Assembly (NCBI GenBank): GCA_002503845.1 | Contig: DASO01000004.1 | Span: forward strand, 52,211-98,342 | Reading direction: 5' to 3' | DNA length: 46,132 nucleotides | Origin: Euryarchaeota archaeon UBA24 | Lineage (GTDB): Archaea > Halobacteriota > Halobacteria > Halobacteriales > Hikarchaeaceae | Part shown: one piece after another, positions 34,519-43,732 of the stretch | How the letters are laid out: the number at the start of each line of letters is the position of its first letter | How positions within the stretch are numbered: position 1 is the stretch's first letter | Translations under genes and position numbers: made by a program | Notes under the pieces: generated by a model | The model's database searches: none | The model's input: the letters and a program-made list of their open reading frames with translations, nothing else | Told to the model about the DNA's origin: nothing

Positions 34519-35727
34519 TCAAAAAGATGACAAAGGAGAGGTTTTGGTGGACAGATAAGAGATGCAGATATATGCAAAACATAAGATGGCTGCACTAACA
34601 AACAAGATTGTGAATCCGTAATAAGCCAGGATCAAACCAAACAATATAGGCCCAATTACTTTTCCTAGTGGTTTACTGGTGTTCACGGCTGCAACAATTC
34701 CGCCTCTGTGTTTAGAGGTAGTAGAAGCTGCGACGGTGTCATTTAGAATGGGGATAAACAAAGAATCCGCAATGCCAAAGATGCCAACTAGAAAGAAAAT
34801 AGTCAAAATAGAATTGGAAAATGGAATTAATGCGATAGAAATTGCAGCAAGGGTTAGTGTAAGTCGGATTGCAACAGATTTTGAAAGATAAGAAACTAAA
34901 AAACCAGATAAAGGAGAACTAAAAATGCGAATGAAACCTCTAAACGACAAGACTGCACCTGCCATGAATGCACTGTAGCCTAGTGAAAAAACTATGAATA
35001 TAGGAAGGAAAGTGATTACAGTTGATTTTAACAAAGAACCAACTAGATGCCACCCAAAAAGGATCCGCAAATTGGGTTTGATTAATTCGTGCCGAATGGA
35101 AGACCAATAATTTTTGAAGGTGGAAAGTATGGCGGGGCTAGAATCTGGAGCGTGAGTTTCGGGGAGGGCGAAAAATATCAATAATGCTGCGGGAAGGGAA
35201 AGGGTGTATAGGAGAAATGGGTAATTCCAAGATATATCTGCTAGAAATCCTGCAATAGGAGGGATGGAAAGGACAGCCATACCATGGAATGAACCACGTA
35301 GTCCTTGGACCGTAGATCCCATGTGGCCCTTATATAGATCGCCTAAAATGGTTACTGCAAGAGGACTTAAACTAGCAAATCCGATTCCTTGGAGTGTTCT
35401 TAAAATAAGCAGATATAGAAACGAATCTACAAAAGCTATTGAAGTTCCAGACACGCCGAAAATGATTAAACCGATCAGCGTGAGTTTTCTGCGCCCGTAT
35501 ACATCTGCGAGAACTCCAATAATGGGAATTGAAACCAAAGCTGAAAAGAAAAATACAGACATGACTAATCCAATTTGTTGTTCGGGGATATCCAAAGATT
35601 GCATCAAAATTGGGAGTGCAGGGGATACGAGTTGGCCCCCGAGTACTCCAATGGCAGATACTAATAAAATAGATAAAAGAGTAGAATCGATTTTTGGGAT
35701 AGCAGATTGTCTGTTGGAAGATCCCAT
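34519..35727 (-). CDS. MFS transporter
   Basis: A 402-residue major facilitator with 12 apparent membrane segments. The loop between helices 2 and 3 carries the MFS signature GVLADVYGRRKL (70-81), and helix 5 holds GSFHGMAVLSIPP. The middle loop (FALPETHAPDS) is the usual position for substrate-specific variation. It resembles multidrug and arabinose-type efflux permeases of the DHA1 group; the actual substrate is unknown. It lies 51 bases upstream of the flavoprotein gene, on the same strand, and diverges from the membrane protein at 35820. Confidence 0.88.
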   Translation of the reverse strand: MGSSNRQSAIPKIDSTLLSILLVSAIGVLGGQLVSPALPILMQSLDIPEQQIGLVMSVFFFSALVSIPIIGVLADVYGRRKLTLIGLIIFGVSGTSIAFVDSFLYLLILRTLQGIGFASLSPLAVTILGDLYKGHMGSTVQGLRGSFHGMAVLSIPPIAGFLADISWNYPFLLYTLSLPAALLIFFALPETHAPDSSPAILSTFKNYWSSIRHELIKPNLRILFGWHLVGSLLKSTVITFLPIFIVFSLGYSAFMAGAVLSFRGFIRIFSSPLSGFLVSYLSKSVAIRLTLTLAAISIALIPFSNSILTIFFLVGIFGIADSLFIPILNDTVAASTTSKHRGGIVAAVNTSKPLGKVIGPILFGLILAYYGFTILFVSAAILCFAYICISYLSTKTSPLSSF

Positions 35728-35750
35728 TTATTTTTATCGGCTTTCAGGAT

Positions 35751-35759
35751 GAATAAAAG
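35751..35759 (-). promoter_or_regulatory. TATA box candidate for the MFS gene
   Basis: CTTTTATTC on the minus strand lies 24-32 bases before the ATG at 35727, fitting a leaderless transcript. Confidence 0.45.
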
Positions 35760-35787
35760 TTTTTTAAGGCACATTGAAAATGCGAAA

Positions 35788-35798
35788 ATATTTTAAAT
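35788..35798 (+). promoter_or_regulatory. TATA box candidate for the membrane protein at 35820
   Basis: ATATTTTAAAT lies 22-32 bases before the ATG at 35820. With the minus-strand element at 35751-35759 it forms a short divergent promoter region. Confidence 0.5.
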
Positions 35799-35819
35799 GA
35801 GTGATGTGACCCACCAAAT

Positions 35820-37034
35820 ATGAATGGAAAATTTTATCCGCTCCATACGGAAGGTCCAGATTTGATATTCGGGTTCCCAACAATTTATTTTGGATTGCTT
35901 TCCATTGCTTCTATCCTTTTATTCTTAGTGCATAAACGGAATGGGACATTGCCAAAAATAGGTGAACCATATTACGATGTGATCGTTCTTGTTTTAGGAC
36001 TATGGTGTCTAGGTGGACTTCTTATTGATTCTTTTGCGCATATTGCCGGAGCGGTAGATGATACGTTTTTCACTCCATGGCATGCGATGTGGTACTCTGG
36101 TGCTACTGCATATGGAGCATATATATTTTATGCAATTTTACCAGAAGAAGGAATTGGAAGTCTTATAAGAAATCCCTTAAATGCCCTTCGAGGGGTAGCT
36201 CCGGAGCACAAACCAGGAGTGTACGGAATCATTCTGTTTGCACTGTCTGGAATTGGGGATATGATCTGGCACGAAACGCTTGGGGTGGAGTCTAGCCTTG
36301 ATATTCTTCTTTCACCCACCCATATTGGTCTTTTCCTCGGACTTCTACTATCAGTTACAGCGCCGATGTGGTCGGCTTGGGCTAACAAAGAAAGCGGCAG
36401 AGATGGTTTGAGGTCACAGATATTGATCATCTTTGGACTTGGTGCAGCATGGGCCATTTTTCTTCTTCCTTTTCTTTATGCAAATCTTTGGTTCGAATCT
36501 CTGGAAGCGTTCTGCTACGACGGCGGGAGGGGATTTTGTTGGAACAACGATTATGATTTTGTACTGATGCATAGTATGCGTAGTTTGATAATTCAAGTTG
36601 GTCTTACTTCTGCAATTCTCTTACTTTTCATTCGCCGGTGGACACCTGCTAGGGGGAGTCTGGTTGTTCTCTTAGTATTCCCTGCAATTGGGGGTTGGTT
36701 CTATGGAGAATTCGATAACACAATATTGTTCTTAGGCATTGTCTGGGCAATTGTAGTTGAATTTATGTTGCCAGTTCTCTGGAAAGGTTGGAAACGTCTG
36801 TTTGTAGCATTGGTTGTTGGAAGTCAAGTGGTAGTGTTTATGGCTTCGTGGTGGTTGCGTCCTGTCCAACTCCCCGGTGGGTTATATTGGATAGAGGGAA
36901 CCAACTTGCATGTATTGCCATTTGGATGGAGCATTCATGCTACAATTGGTTCCATAATATTTTGTGCAATCCTTGGTTGGCTTGCAAGTTGTGTCGTGTC
37001 ACCCCCTGAAATTCCAGATCTCGATGATGAATAA
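35820..37034 (+). CDS. Polytopic membrane protein with conserved His/acid pattern, unknown
   Basis: A 404-residue protein with about ten membrane helices and no known enzyme motif. What stands out is a set of histidines and acids inside or at the edge of helices 2-5: Asp70 and His74 (DSFAH), His88 (FFTPWHAMWYSG), Asp147 and His151 (GDMIWHETLG), Glu157, Asp161 and His168 (LLSPTHIGLFLG). Another His is in GWSIHATIG near the C-terminus. Such a set could bind metal or heme. From memory, actinobacterial and Chloroflexi membrane proteins of unknown role carry the same FFTPWHA...LLSPTH pattern, so it may have come from bacteria. Two cysteines in an outer loop (CYDGGRGFC) may pair. Confidence 0.75.
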   Translation: MNGKFYPLHTEGPDLIFGFPTIYFGLLSIASILLFLVHKRNGTLPKIGEPYYDVIVLVLGLWCLGGLLIDSFAHIAGAVDDTFFTPWHAMWYSGATAYGAYIFYAILPEEGIGSLIRNPLNALRGVAPEHKPGVYGIILFALSGIGDMIWHETLGVESSLDILLSPTHIGLFLGLLLSVTAPMWSAWANKESGRDGLRSQILIIFGLGAAWAIFLLPFLYANLWFESLEAFCYDGGRGFCWNNDYDFVLMHSMRSLIIQVGLTSAILLLFIRRWTPARGSLVVLLVFPAIGGWFYGEFDNTILFLGIVWAIVVEFMLPVLWKGWKRLFVALVVGSQVVVFMASWWLRPVQLPGGLYWIEGTNLHVLPFGWSIHATIGSIIFCAILGWLASCVVSPPEIPDLDDE

Positions 37035-37088
37035 AACCATATGGGAGTAGCGTTAGGGTAAATACGTAATGGGACGTATTGACAGGTG

Positions 37089-37955
37089 ATGAAAGGTTGT
37101 GCTAGAGCTCCGGGTGCCGGGACCATACTAAATGCATTGGCAAATGGGTATGGATCTGCATTTGCCATTGATATCTACACTACAGCAGAGGTAGTATTGC
37201 AAGATGTAGAAAAAGTGACGGGGGAGATAGAAGGTGCTCCAAATGCAGATACGACCCTTATTGAGAAATGTGTAGAGATTGTAGTAGATAGATTTGGGGA
37301 TGGAGAAGGAGGAAGAGTTCTTACGAGGAGTGAGATACCAATTGCTTCCGGATTGAAAAGTTCTAGTGCCGCTGCCAATGCCACTGTATTGGCTAGCTTG
37401 AGTGCATTGTCAGTGGGAGTTGGAGTAAATGAGGAAATCACTATGCTTGATGCGGCATTAATTGGAGTCCAAGCTGCCCGGGAAGTGGGAGTCACAATAA
37501 CAGGCGCGTTTGATGACTCAAGTGCATCTATGATAGGAGGACTAACGCTAACAAATAATAATAAAGATGAATTGCTAAAACATGAAGAAAGTATAGAGTG
37601 GGATGTTTTAGTATGGACACCAGAAGAAAAAGCCTACAGTGCAGAAGCGGATGTAGATCGATGTTCGTTTGTAAGTGGAGTTGCAGACATAATAGTAGAA
37701 ATGGTAAAAGACGGAAGATATTTAGAAGCAATGACGGTGAATGGACTTGCATTTTGTGCCGCTCTAGAATATTCGGTAGATCCCATTCTAGAAGCACTTC
37801 CGACCGTAGATGGAGTTTCGTTGTCGGGGACAGGACCTAGTATGACCGCGGTTGGTAGCGAGGATATCCTAAAGGAGTTAGAAAATGTATGGGAGATAAG
37901 AGGGGGAAATGTAATACATGCTAAAACACAAATGGGAGGTGCCTCAATAATATGA
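37089..37955 (+). CDS. aroK: Archaeal shikimate kinase (GHMP type)
   Basis: A 288-residue GHMP-superfamily kinase that phosphorylates shikimate, replacing the unrelated bacterial AroK. The N-terminal ARAPGAGTILNALANGYGSA is the archaeal signature, the ATP loop is GLKSSSAAANA at 88-98, and the C-terminal GHMP motif reads SLSGTGPSMTAV. A GTG immediately before the ATG (37086) is less likely to be the start. The stop overlaps the chorismate mutase ATG (ATGA), so this is a two-gene aromatic amino acid operon. Among GHMP kinases, the position before chorismate mutase makes shikimate the most likely substrate. Confidence 0.95.
   Translation: MKGCARAPGAGTILNALANGYGSAFAIDIYTTAEVVLQDVEKVTGEIEGAPNADTTLIEKCVEIVVDRFGDGEGGRVLTRSEIPIASGLKSSSAAANATVLASLSALSVGVGVNEEITMLDAALIGVQAAREVGVTITGAFDDSSASMIGGLTLTNNNKDELLKHEESIEWDVLVWTPEEKAYSAEADVDRCSFVSGVADIIVEMVKDGRYLEAMTVNGLAFCAALEYSVDPILEALPTVDGVSLSGTGPSMTAVGSEDILKELENVWEIRGGNVIHAKTQMGGASII
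37935..37941 (+). promoter_or_regulatory. Strong ribosome-binding site for chorismate mutase
   Basis: GGAGGTG matches the archaeal anti-Shine-Dalgarno end of 16S rRNA and lies ten bases before the ATG at 37952, inside the 3' end of aroK. It fixes the start codon and contrasts with the leaderless look of first genes in the window. Confidence 0.7.
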
Positions 37956-38218
37956 GTTTGGATGAAATGCGATCGAAGATCGAAGAGATTGATAAGAGGA
38001 TTATGGAGTTGATTGCAAAGAGAACGGACATAGCAATTTTGATTGCAGACATAAAAGAGAGAGATGGGCTTCCAATTACGGATAAAGACCAGGAAAAAAA
38101 AGTGATGCAGAGAGTATCTAAGAACGCGGATTTATTTGGAGTGGATAAAGAAGGTGTTGAGAGAATCTTTCAGATGTTAATTGAATTGAATAAAAGCAAA
38201 CAGCGCCGAAAATTCTAA
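37952..38218 (+). CDS. Chorismate mutase, AroQ type
   Basis: An 88-residue all-helical chorismate mutase, converting chorismate to prephenate for Phe and Tyr. Helix 1 carries MRSKIEEIDKRIMELIAKRTDIA with the catalytic Arg and Lys of the family (R8/R24 region), and helix 2 IADIKERDGLPITDKDQEKK with the conserved Lys and Asp; the final helix has FQMLIELNKSKQRR. It is overlapped by aroK upstream and converges on surE with stop codons sharing four bases. The same aroK-chorismate mutase pairing occurs in haloarchaea. Confidence 0.93.
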   Translation: MSLDEMRSKIEEIDKRIMELIAKRTDIAILIADIKERDGLPITDKDQEKKVMQRVSKNADLFGVDKEGVERIFQMLIELNKSKQRRKF

Positions 38219-38991
38219 AGAGGTTGGTAAGAAGAAAGAACACTCGAGAGGGCAGCACTATTTACGGGTTTTTCTATTGAAGACAGATGAGATATGCTGA
38301 TATTTCCATCAATTACCGTTTGGCGGTCGGTTCCAGGAGAATCACTGATCTTTGAATCTCTCATTTTTGCCCATACTTCGTCGTTGACTCTTGCAGAGTG
38401 TTCGTTGATGCTATGGGCGTCCATTTCGCATAAAATAGAAGGGGTGGTCAAAAGCATATTTGGAGAAGCGTTGGTGGTCATTGGTAAGTTGACATTTAGA
38501 TATTCCATCTCTTTTAGAAGTTTTGATTCAACGACGTTCTGTGCTAGATACGCAATTGCATTTGCTGCATGTGCATATTCATCTGGAGAGGGTGTATAAG
38601 GGTATTCTCCGAGGGGTATGAAAAGGGAAGATGAGATAGATGGAAAACCTAAAAAAGTGGACTCTATGGCGGCACTGATTGTTCCAGATCGCCCTAAGGA
38701 GTAGTAGCCAACATTTGCCCCGCGATTGCAGCCAGAAATTACTATATCGGGTTTGAGTTCGAGTGCCTTGAGTCCAATTATAACACAATCTGCAGGGGTT
38801 CCGGAGATAACATACCCTTCTTCAATAGATTCTATTTGAATGTCTTGATCATAAGATGTCATCCTCCCGATTCCACTCATATCAGACTTCGGTGCAACGA
38901 TAGTAACGTCTGCGAAGTTGCTGAGGGAATGGTACAAAGCCCAGATACCATGTCCTTTAATTCCATCGTCGTTTGTAAGTAAGATATCCAT
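38215..38991 (-). CDS. surE: 5'/3'-nucleotidase SurE
   Basis: A 258-residue metal-dependent phosphatase acting on nucleoside monophosphates. LLTNDDGI (4-11) supplies the metal-binding Asp pair, VAPKSDMSG (about 33-41) follows with the conserved Ser, GTPADCVIIG is near 63-72, and SGCNRGANVGYYSLGRSGTISAA (a region near 84-106) forms the phosphate site. The family core is complete. The C-terminal 60 residues are more variable. The gene converges on chorismate mutase (four-base overlap) and diverges from the ATPase/KH gene across 136 bases. Confidence 0.93.
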   Translation of the reverse strand: MDILLTNDDGIKGHGIWALYHSLSNFADVTIVAPKSDMSGIGRMTSYDQDIQIESIEEGYVISGTPADCVIIGLKALELKPDIVISGCNRGANVGYYSLGRSGTISAAIESTFLGFPSISSSLFIPLGEYPYTPSPDEYAHAANAIAYLAQNVVESKLLKEMEYLNVNLPMTTNASPNMLLTTPSILCEMDAHSINEHSARVNDEVWAKMRDSKISDSPGTDRQTVIDGNISISHLSSIEKPVNSAALSSVLSSYQPL

Positions 38992-39127
38992 ATGTGAATG
39001 GTAGACTGTTTAGATTATATTATCATTTCCAAAGAGTTGCGAGTGGATGGGCGAATATTTGTATTAAGGGGAGCAGTGTCAATTCCTAAAGATCATGCTT
39101 ATCAAGGTATAGACACTGCGTGTAAAT

Positions 39128-40567
39128 GTGAGTGAAGAAGAATTACCGATAGAGAAATTCTTTACAGAGGATACGATAAGTGTTCATTTAAAGGCAGGTG
39201 CACCTCCGATGGCAAAGCGAGGGTACATAACAGAAGTGAAATTTGAACAAGTAGGAGAAGAAATTTTAACAGAACGGCAAGTGAAGGAATGGGCCAAGGC
39301 GATAGAAGAGAAAGGAAGAGGATCGGATAAGGGATTTTTTGAATTTGATGAGAGAGATATGAAAATTATCCAATTGGGAAACTACAGAATAACAATTGCA
39401 CAACCACCTTTTTCAGATGGTTGGGAGATAACTGCAGTAAGGCCAACAGTTAAAACTACAATAGAAGATTATGAAGGAGTAGAAGAGTTGACAGAGCGGT
39501 TATTAACGCGGCAAAGGGGCATACTCATAGCAGGTGCACCGGGAATGGGGAAAACGACCTTTGCGCAAGCGGTGGCAGAGTTTCTTTCGGGGAATGGTTT
39601 TTGTGTCAAGACTATGGAGCGACCTCGAGATTTGCAAGTTGGGCCTGAAATTACACAATATACGGCCTTATCTGGAGACATGGCAAAAACGGCAGATGTT
39701 TTGTTATTGGTCAGGCCGGATTATGTTATTTATGATGAAATTAGAAAAACGGAAGATTTCATCGTTTTTGGAGATCTGAGACTTTCAGGAGTGGGGATGA
39801 TAGGAGTTGTGCATGCAACGAGGGCGGTTGATGCGTTGCAGCGATTAGTAGGAAGAGTGGAATTGGGGTTGATTCCACAAGTGACGGATACGGTCGTGTA
39901 TTTAAAGGAAGGGAGAATTGAGACGATATATGATGTGACTATGGAAATAAAAGTTCCCACAGGGTTGATAGAAGAAGATTTAGCACGGCCAGTGGTCATG
40001 ATAAGAAATTTTGTAACGGGAGAACTAGAGTATGAGATATACACATTTAGTAGTCAAATAGTGACAATACCAGTTAGTGGAAAGCAAGAAACGAGTGGCA
40101 TGGAAAGGCTAGCTATCCAGGAAATTGAAAAGGAAATAAAATCATTTGTAAAAGGAGATATTCTAATTGAATTAACTGGGAAAAATAGAGCTACTGCGTA
40201 CGTAAGTGAGAAAAATGTAGGGGCATTAATAGGCAAAAAGGGAGAGAGAATTAATAGTATAGAAAAACGGTTAGGCGTGGGGATTGATGTGAGGCCATAT
40301 GAAAATGGAAAAAACGAAGTTAAACAAATTCAATGGTCAGAAAACCAAGATTTCGTCGAGGTTAAAATTTCGAAAAGGCACATCATCATTCCGTCTGAAA
40401 GCTACATAGGGAATGCTATTGAAATTCACGCAGATGGGAAATATCTTTTCACGGCCACAGTAGGGGGAAAGGGAGCAATTCAACTAGCTAGAGGTAGTGC
40501 CATAGCGGAAGAATTAGAAGACGTAATAGATAGAAAGGGAAAGATATCGATAGTTCCGGTGGTTTGA
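39128..40567 (+). CDS. PilT-like ATPase with KH domain, lacking the usual PIN domain
   Basis: A 479-residue member of the archaeal PINc-ATPase-KH family. The ATPase core has Walker A GAPGMGKTT at 136-144, Walker B DYVIYDE at 198-204 and the downstream HATRAVDALQRLVGR (about 230-244) as in PilT/VirB11 ATPases. A KH-like RNA-binding domain with IGKKGERINSIEKRLGV is near 371-387, followed by an acidic-basic tail. Family members normally begin with a PIN nuclease domain of about 130-150 residues. This protein starts (GTG) at the position just after that domain, and an in-frame stop seven codons upstream shows it does not extend further. Only 136 bases separate it from surE, so no separate PIN gene fits there. 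Confidence 0.9.
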   Translation: MSEEELPIEKFFTEDTISVHLKAGAPPMAKRGYITEVKFEQVGEEILTERQVKEWAKAIEEKGRGSDKGFFEFDERDMKIIQLGNYRITIAQPPFSDGWEITAVRPTVKTTIEDYEGVEELTERLLTRQRGILIAGAPGMGKTTFAQAVAEFLSGNGFCVKTMERPRDLQVGPEITQYTALSGDMAKTADVLLLVRPDYVIYDEIRKTEDFIVFGDLRLSGVGMIGVVHATRAVDALQRLVGRVELGLIPQVTDTVVYLKEGRIETIYDVTMEIKVPTGLIEEDLARPVVMIRNFVTGELEYEIYTFSSQIVTIPVSGKQETSGMERLAIQEIEKEIKSFVKGDILIELTGKNRATAYVSEKNVGALIGKKGERINSIEKRLGVGIDVRPYENGKNEVKQIQWSENQDFVEVKISKRHIIIPSESYIGNAIEIHADGKYLFTATVGGKGAIQLARGSAIAEELEDVIDRKGKISIVPVV

Positions 40568-40646
40568 ATAAATTAGTTAACTTTGAGATGATGAGAATAC
40601 CGTATCCAGGTAGTCAACATAAGTACGTGTGGGATAAAGTGATCCC

Positions 40647-41366
40647 ATGTCAGAATTAAATGACGCTAAGAAGGAAGTTTCTGATGCATGTAACGTGGTG
40701 GCAAATGCAGGTTTGACCGAGTTATATGCAGGGCATGTTTCATCTAGAATCGGGGATATTGCTCTGATTCCTGCGCATCTTCATCATGAGGGGAGGGGGA
40801 TGGAATCGATGACGCCTGAGCAGATAATTTCAGTTGATTTGAAAACGGGAGAGCAAGACCCAAAGGAGTTAGAGCTACCAGAAGAGGACACAATTCATAC
40901 TAGTATATTTGCTGTTCGGGAAGATGTCAAAAGTTGTGTGCACGCACACCCGGTTCATGCCACTGCTCTGAGCATGACGAATTCGTCGATCATACCAGCT
41001 TCGATACGAGCGGTTCGACTTGGAGAAGTGCCCGTGCACGATGCAGGCCCAATGTTGATTGAATCAAATGCGCCAGTTGAGATTGCACGAGGGGAAGCCG
41101 TGGCAGAAAGTCTTGGAGATGCATCGTGTTTACTTATACGAGGACATGGAGTGGTAACAGTGGGGCGAACAGTTGCAGAGGCAGTGAGTAGATTGTTCAT
41201 ATTAGAAAGAGCAGCCCACCTTCAAATGCTCGCAAGTTTAGGAGGAGGAGCGGTTGCATATGAAGGGAATCCATATAAAATTGCGAACCACCCAGAGATA
41301 CAAGAACATGCAGAAAAGCCGAGTGAGGATACATACAAATTCTTGAGGAATCAATATTTAAAGTAG
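40647..41366 (+). CDS. Class II aldolase/adducin family protein, copy 2
   Basis: A 239-residue zinc-dependent aldolase-fold protein, a close paralogue of the protein at 28232-29011. It starts with [17 protein letters not shown] and lacks the first 20 residues of copy 1. HAHPVHATA and GHG carry the presumed zinc ligands, and LPEEDTIHT the presumed acid. The two proteins differ mainly near [18 protein letters not shown] and in the last 40 residues. The gene lies directly upstream of EF-2, 85 bases from its ATG, a position normally held by core translation genes, so it looks inserted. Substrate unknown. Confidence 0.85.
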   Translation: MSELNDAKKEVSDACNVVANAGLTELYAGHVSSRIGDIALIPAHLHHEGRGMESMTPEQIISVDLKTGEQDPKELELPEEDTIHTSIFAVREDVKSCVHAHPVHATALSMTNSSIIPASIRAVRLGEVPVHDAGPMLIESNAPVEIARGEAVAESLGDASCLLIRGHGVVTVGRTVAEAVSRLFILERAAHLQMLASLGGGAVAYEGNPYKIANHPEIQEHAEKPSEDTYKFLRNQYLK

Positions 41367-41451
41367 AGATAAAAGTTGGCGGAAGTGCAAGTTTGGTTTT
41401 CCCATTTCAAAACAGTACCCTTTTGAATCCTCCGATTTCAATAAACAACCA

Positions 41452-43638
41452 ATGGGAAGACGTAAAAAAATTGTTGAACAATGCGAGAAATTAATGGACA
41501 AGCCCGAGCAGATTCGGAATATGGCAATAGCGGCACATATTGACCATGGAAAAACTACTCTGTCGGATAACCTTCTAGCAGGGGCAGGGATGATCTCTAA
41601 AGATCTCGCTGGGAAACAACTAGCAATGGATACTCACGAAGATGAGCAAGAACGGGGGATAACAATAAATGCTGCAAATGTTTCCATGACGCATAATTAC
41701 AAAGGCACTGACTACTTAATAAATCTAATTGACACTCCAGGACATGTTGATTTTGGAGGAGATGTTACACGGGCGATGAGAGCTGTTGATGGGGCACTTG
41801 TTGTCGTCGACGCAGTTGAGGGTGCAATGCCTCAGACTGAAACGGTTCTTAGGCAAGCCCTGAGAGAAGGGGTAAAACCAGCCCTATTTGTGAATAAAGT
41901 TGATCGTCTGATAAACGAACTTCGAGAAGGTCCTCAAGAGATGCAAGAGCGTCTCGGGGTGGTGATCAACTCAGTAAATGAGATCATACGTGGGATAGCT
42001 CCAGAAAAATATGCTAATGAAGGGTGGAGGGTTTCGGTTGAAGATGGAACTGTTGCGTTTGGGTCCGCACTGTATAATTGGGCAGTTTCGTTGCCTTCGA
42101 TGCAGGAAACAGGAATAAAATTCGCAGATATAATTGAAGCCAATAAGAGCGGGGATTTGTCTATATTAAAAGATAAATCACCTCTATCGGACGTTGTGCT
42201 CAACATGGTTGCGCAACACTTCCCAAGTCCTCTGGACGCACAACCTAGTCGGATACCTAGGATCTGGAGAGGGGAAGAGGACAGCATTGCAGCCATTCAG
42301 ATGAAAGGTGTAGATCGCGAGGGGGATGTAGTTCTCATGGTCACGGATATTAGTATTGACCCCCATGCAGGTGAAATTGCTACTGGTCGCCTTTTCTCAG
42401 GGACCATTGAGCGCGGGCAGGAGCTCTACGTTTCAGGGACTGCGGGAGCCAATAGAGTTCAATCTGTAGGTATATTTATGGGCGGGGATCGAGAAGAGGT
42501 TTCGGTAGTTCCTGCAGGAAATATAGCTGCAGTTACGGGTTTGAAAGATGCAATTGCAGGGTCAACGGTTTCTGCGTTAGAGATGTTAGCTTTCGAATCT
42601 ATTGATCATATTTCAGAACCAGTTATTACTCAGTCGATAGAGGCAAATTCCATGGATGATCTTCCTAAATTGATCCGGGTGTTGCAACAAGTTTCCAAAG
42701 AAGATCCTACTTTAAAAGTGACGATAAACGAAGCTACTGGAGAACATTTAATTTCAGGGCAAGGAGAACTTCATTTAGAAGTGATCACGGATAGAATCGC
42801 GCGAAATCATGGTGTGAAAGTCAATACAGGACAACCAATTGTTGTGTATCGCGAATCTCCCAGGAAACTCTCAAGAGAGGTTGAAGGAGTATCTCCAAAT
42901 CGCCATAATAAATTCTACATAACTGTCGAATTGCTATCAGATGTAATTACTGATAAAATAAAACAAAATGAAATAACGATGGACTCTCCAGAATTAGAGC
43001 GGAGAGAACTTCTCATGGAATTGGGTATGGACAAGGCTTCGGCACAAAATGTTAAAACAATCATCGGTCCCAACATTATTATTGACCAAACGAAGGGTAT
43101 CCAATATCTGAATGAAACAATGGAATTAGTATTGGAAGGATTTGAAGAGGCCCTTGTTGAAGGGTCTTTGGCTCGTGAACCGGTACAAGGTGCATTGATA
43201 CGCTTACTAGATGTCAAACTTCATGAAGATGCAATACACAGAGGTCCTGCCCAAGTGATACCTGCTGTTCGAGATGCCCTGCAAAAGGCCCTCATAGCAT
43301 CTCATGCTCGATTGCTTGAACCGGTACAAAATGTTCGTATAGATGTCCCCTCAGAGCATATGGGGCCTGCATCGGGAGAGATTCAGGGACGCAGGGGGAG
43401 AATTGACGATATGTACCAAGAAGGTAATCGTATGATTGTAGAGGGTGTCGCTCCGGTTTTTGAAATGTTAGGGTTCTCTTCAGATATTCGATCTGCTACA
43501 GAGGGGCGTGCGGCGTGGAACACTGAGAATGCCGGATTTGAACCGTTAGCCGATAACCTGCAAACTGAGACAATCCTTAGCATACGTAAAAGAAAGGGGC
43601 TCAAAGTTGAACTTCCTGCAGGAGTCAATTATTTCTAA
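41452..43638 (+). CDS. aef2: Translation elongation factor 2 (aEF-2)
   Basis: A 728-residue GTPase that drives ribosomal translocation. The G1 motif AHIDHGKTT is at 28-36, switch [10 protein letters not shown] near 94-101, and NKVD near 148-151. Domain IV has the diphthamide acceptor His596 in [15 protein letters not shown], so the diphthamide pathway should be present elsewhere. Archaeal features such as the start [15 protein letters not shown] are clear. In haloarchaea this gene usually follows rps7, but here the two are about 34 kb apart and on opposite strands. A TATA-like element with TTTTGAAT lies about 25 bases upstream. Confidence 0.98.
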   Translation: MGRRKKIVEQCEKLMDKPEQIRNMAIAAHIDHGKTTLSDNLLAGAGMISKDLAGKQLAMDTHEDEQERGITINAANVSMTHNYKGTDYLINLIDTPGHVDFGGDVTRAMRAVDGALVVVDAVEGAMPQTETVLRQALREGVKPALFVNKVDRLINELREGPQEMQERLGVVINSVNEIIRGIAPEKYANEGWRVSVEDGTVAFGSALYNWAVSLPSMQETGIKFADIIEANKSGDLSILKDKSPLSDVVLNMVAQHFPSPLDAQPSRIPRIWRGEEDSIAAIQMKGVDREGDVVLMVTDISIDPHAGEIATGRLFSGTIERGQELYVSGTAGANRVQSVGIFMGGDREEVSVVPAGNIAAVTGLKDAIAGSTVSALEMLAFESIDHISEPVITQSIEANSMDDLPKLIRVLQQVSKEDPTLKVTINEATGEHLISGQGELHLEVITDRIARNHGVKVNTGQPIVVYRESPRKLSREVEGVSPNRHNKFYITVELLSDVITDKIKQNEITMDSPELERRELLMELGMDKASAQNVKTIIGPNIIIDQTKGIQYLNETMELVLEGFEEALVEGSLAREPVQGALIRLLDVKLHEDAIHRGPAQVIPAVRDALQKALIASHARLLEPVQNVRIDVPSEHMGPASGEIQGRRGRIDDMYQEGNRMIVEGVAPVFEMLGFSSDIRSATEGRAAWNTENAGFEPLADNLQTETILSIRKRKGLKVELPAGVNYF

Positions 43639-43697
43639 CAAGAATTGTAAACGAGATGCATATACTCTATTTTGCATAGCAATTACGAATTAGTCAA

Positions 43698-43706
43698 GTA
43701 TTTAAT
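43698..43706 (+). promoter_or_regulatory. TATA box candidate for the ACT protein-homoserine dehydrogenase pair
   Basis: GTATTTAAT lies 27-35 bases before the ATG at 43733, the spacing of a leaderless archaeal promoter for the two-gene operon. Confidence 0.5.
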
Positions 43707-43732
43707 CCAACCGAGTTTTATTCAAGTGACTA

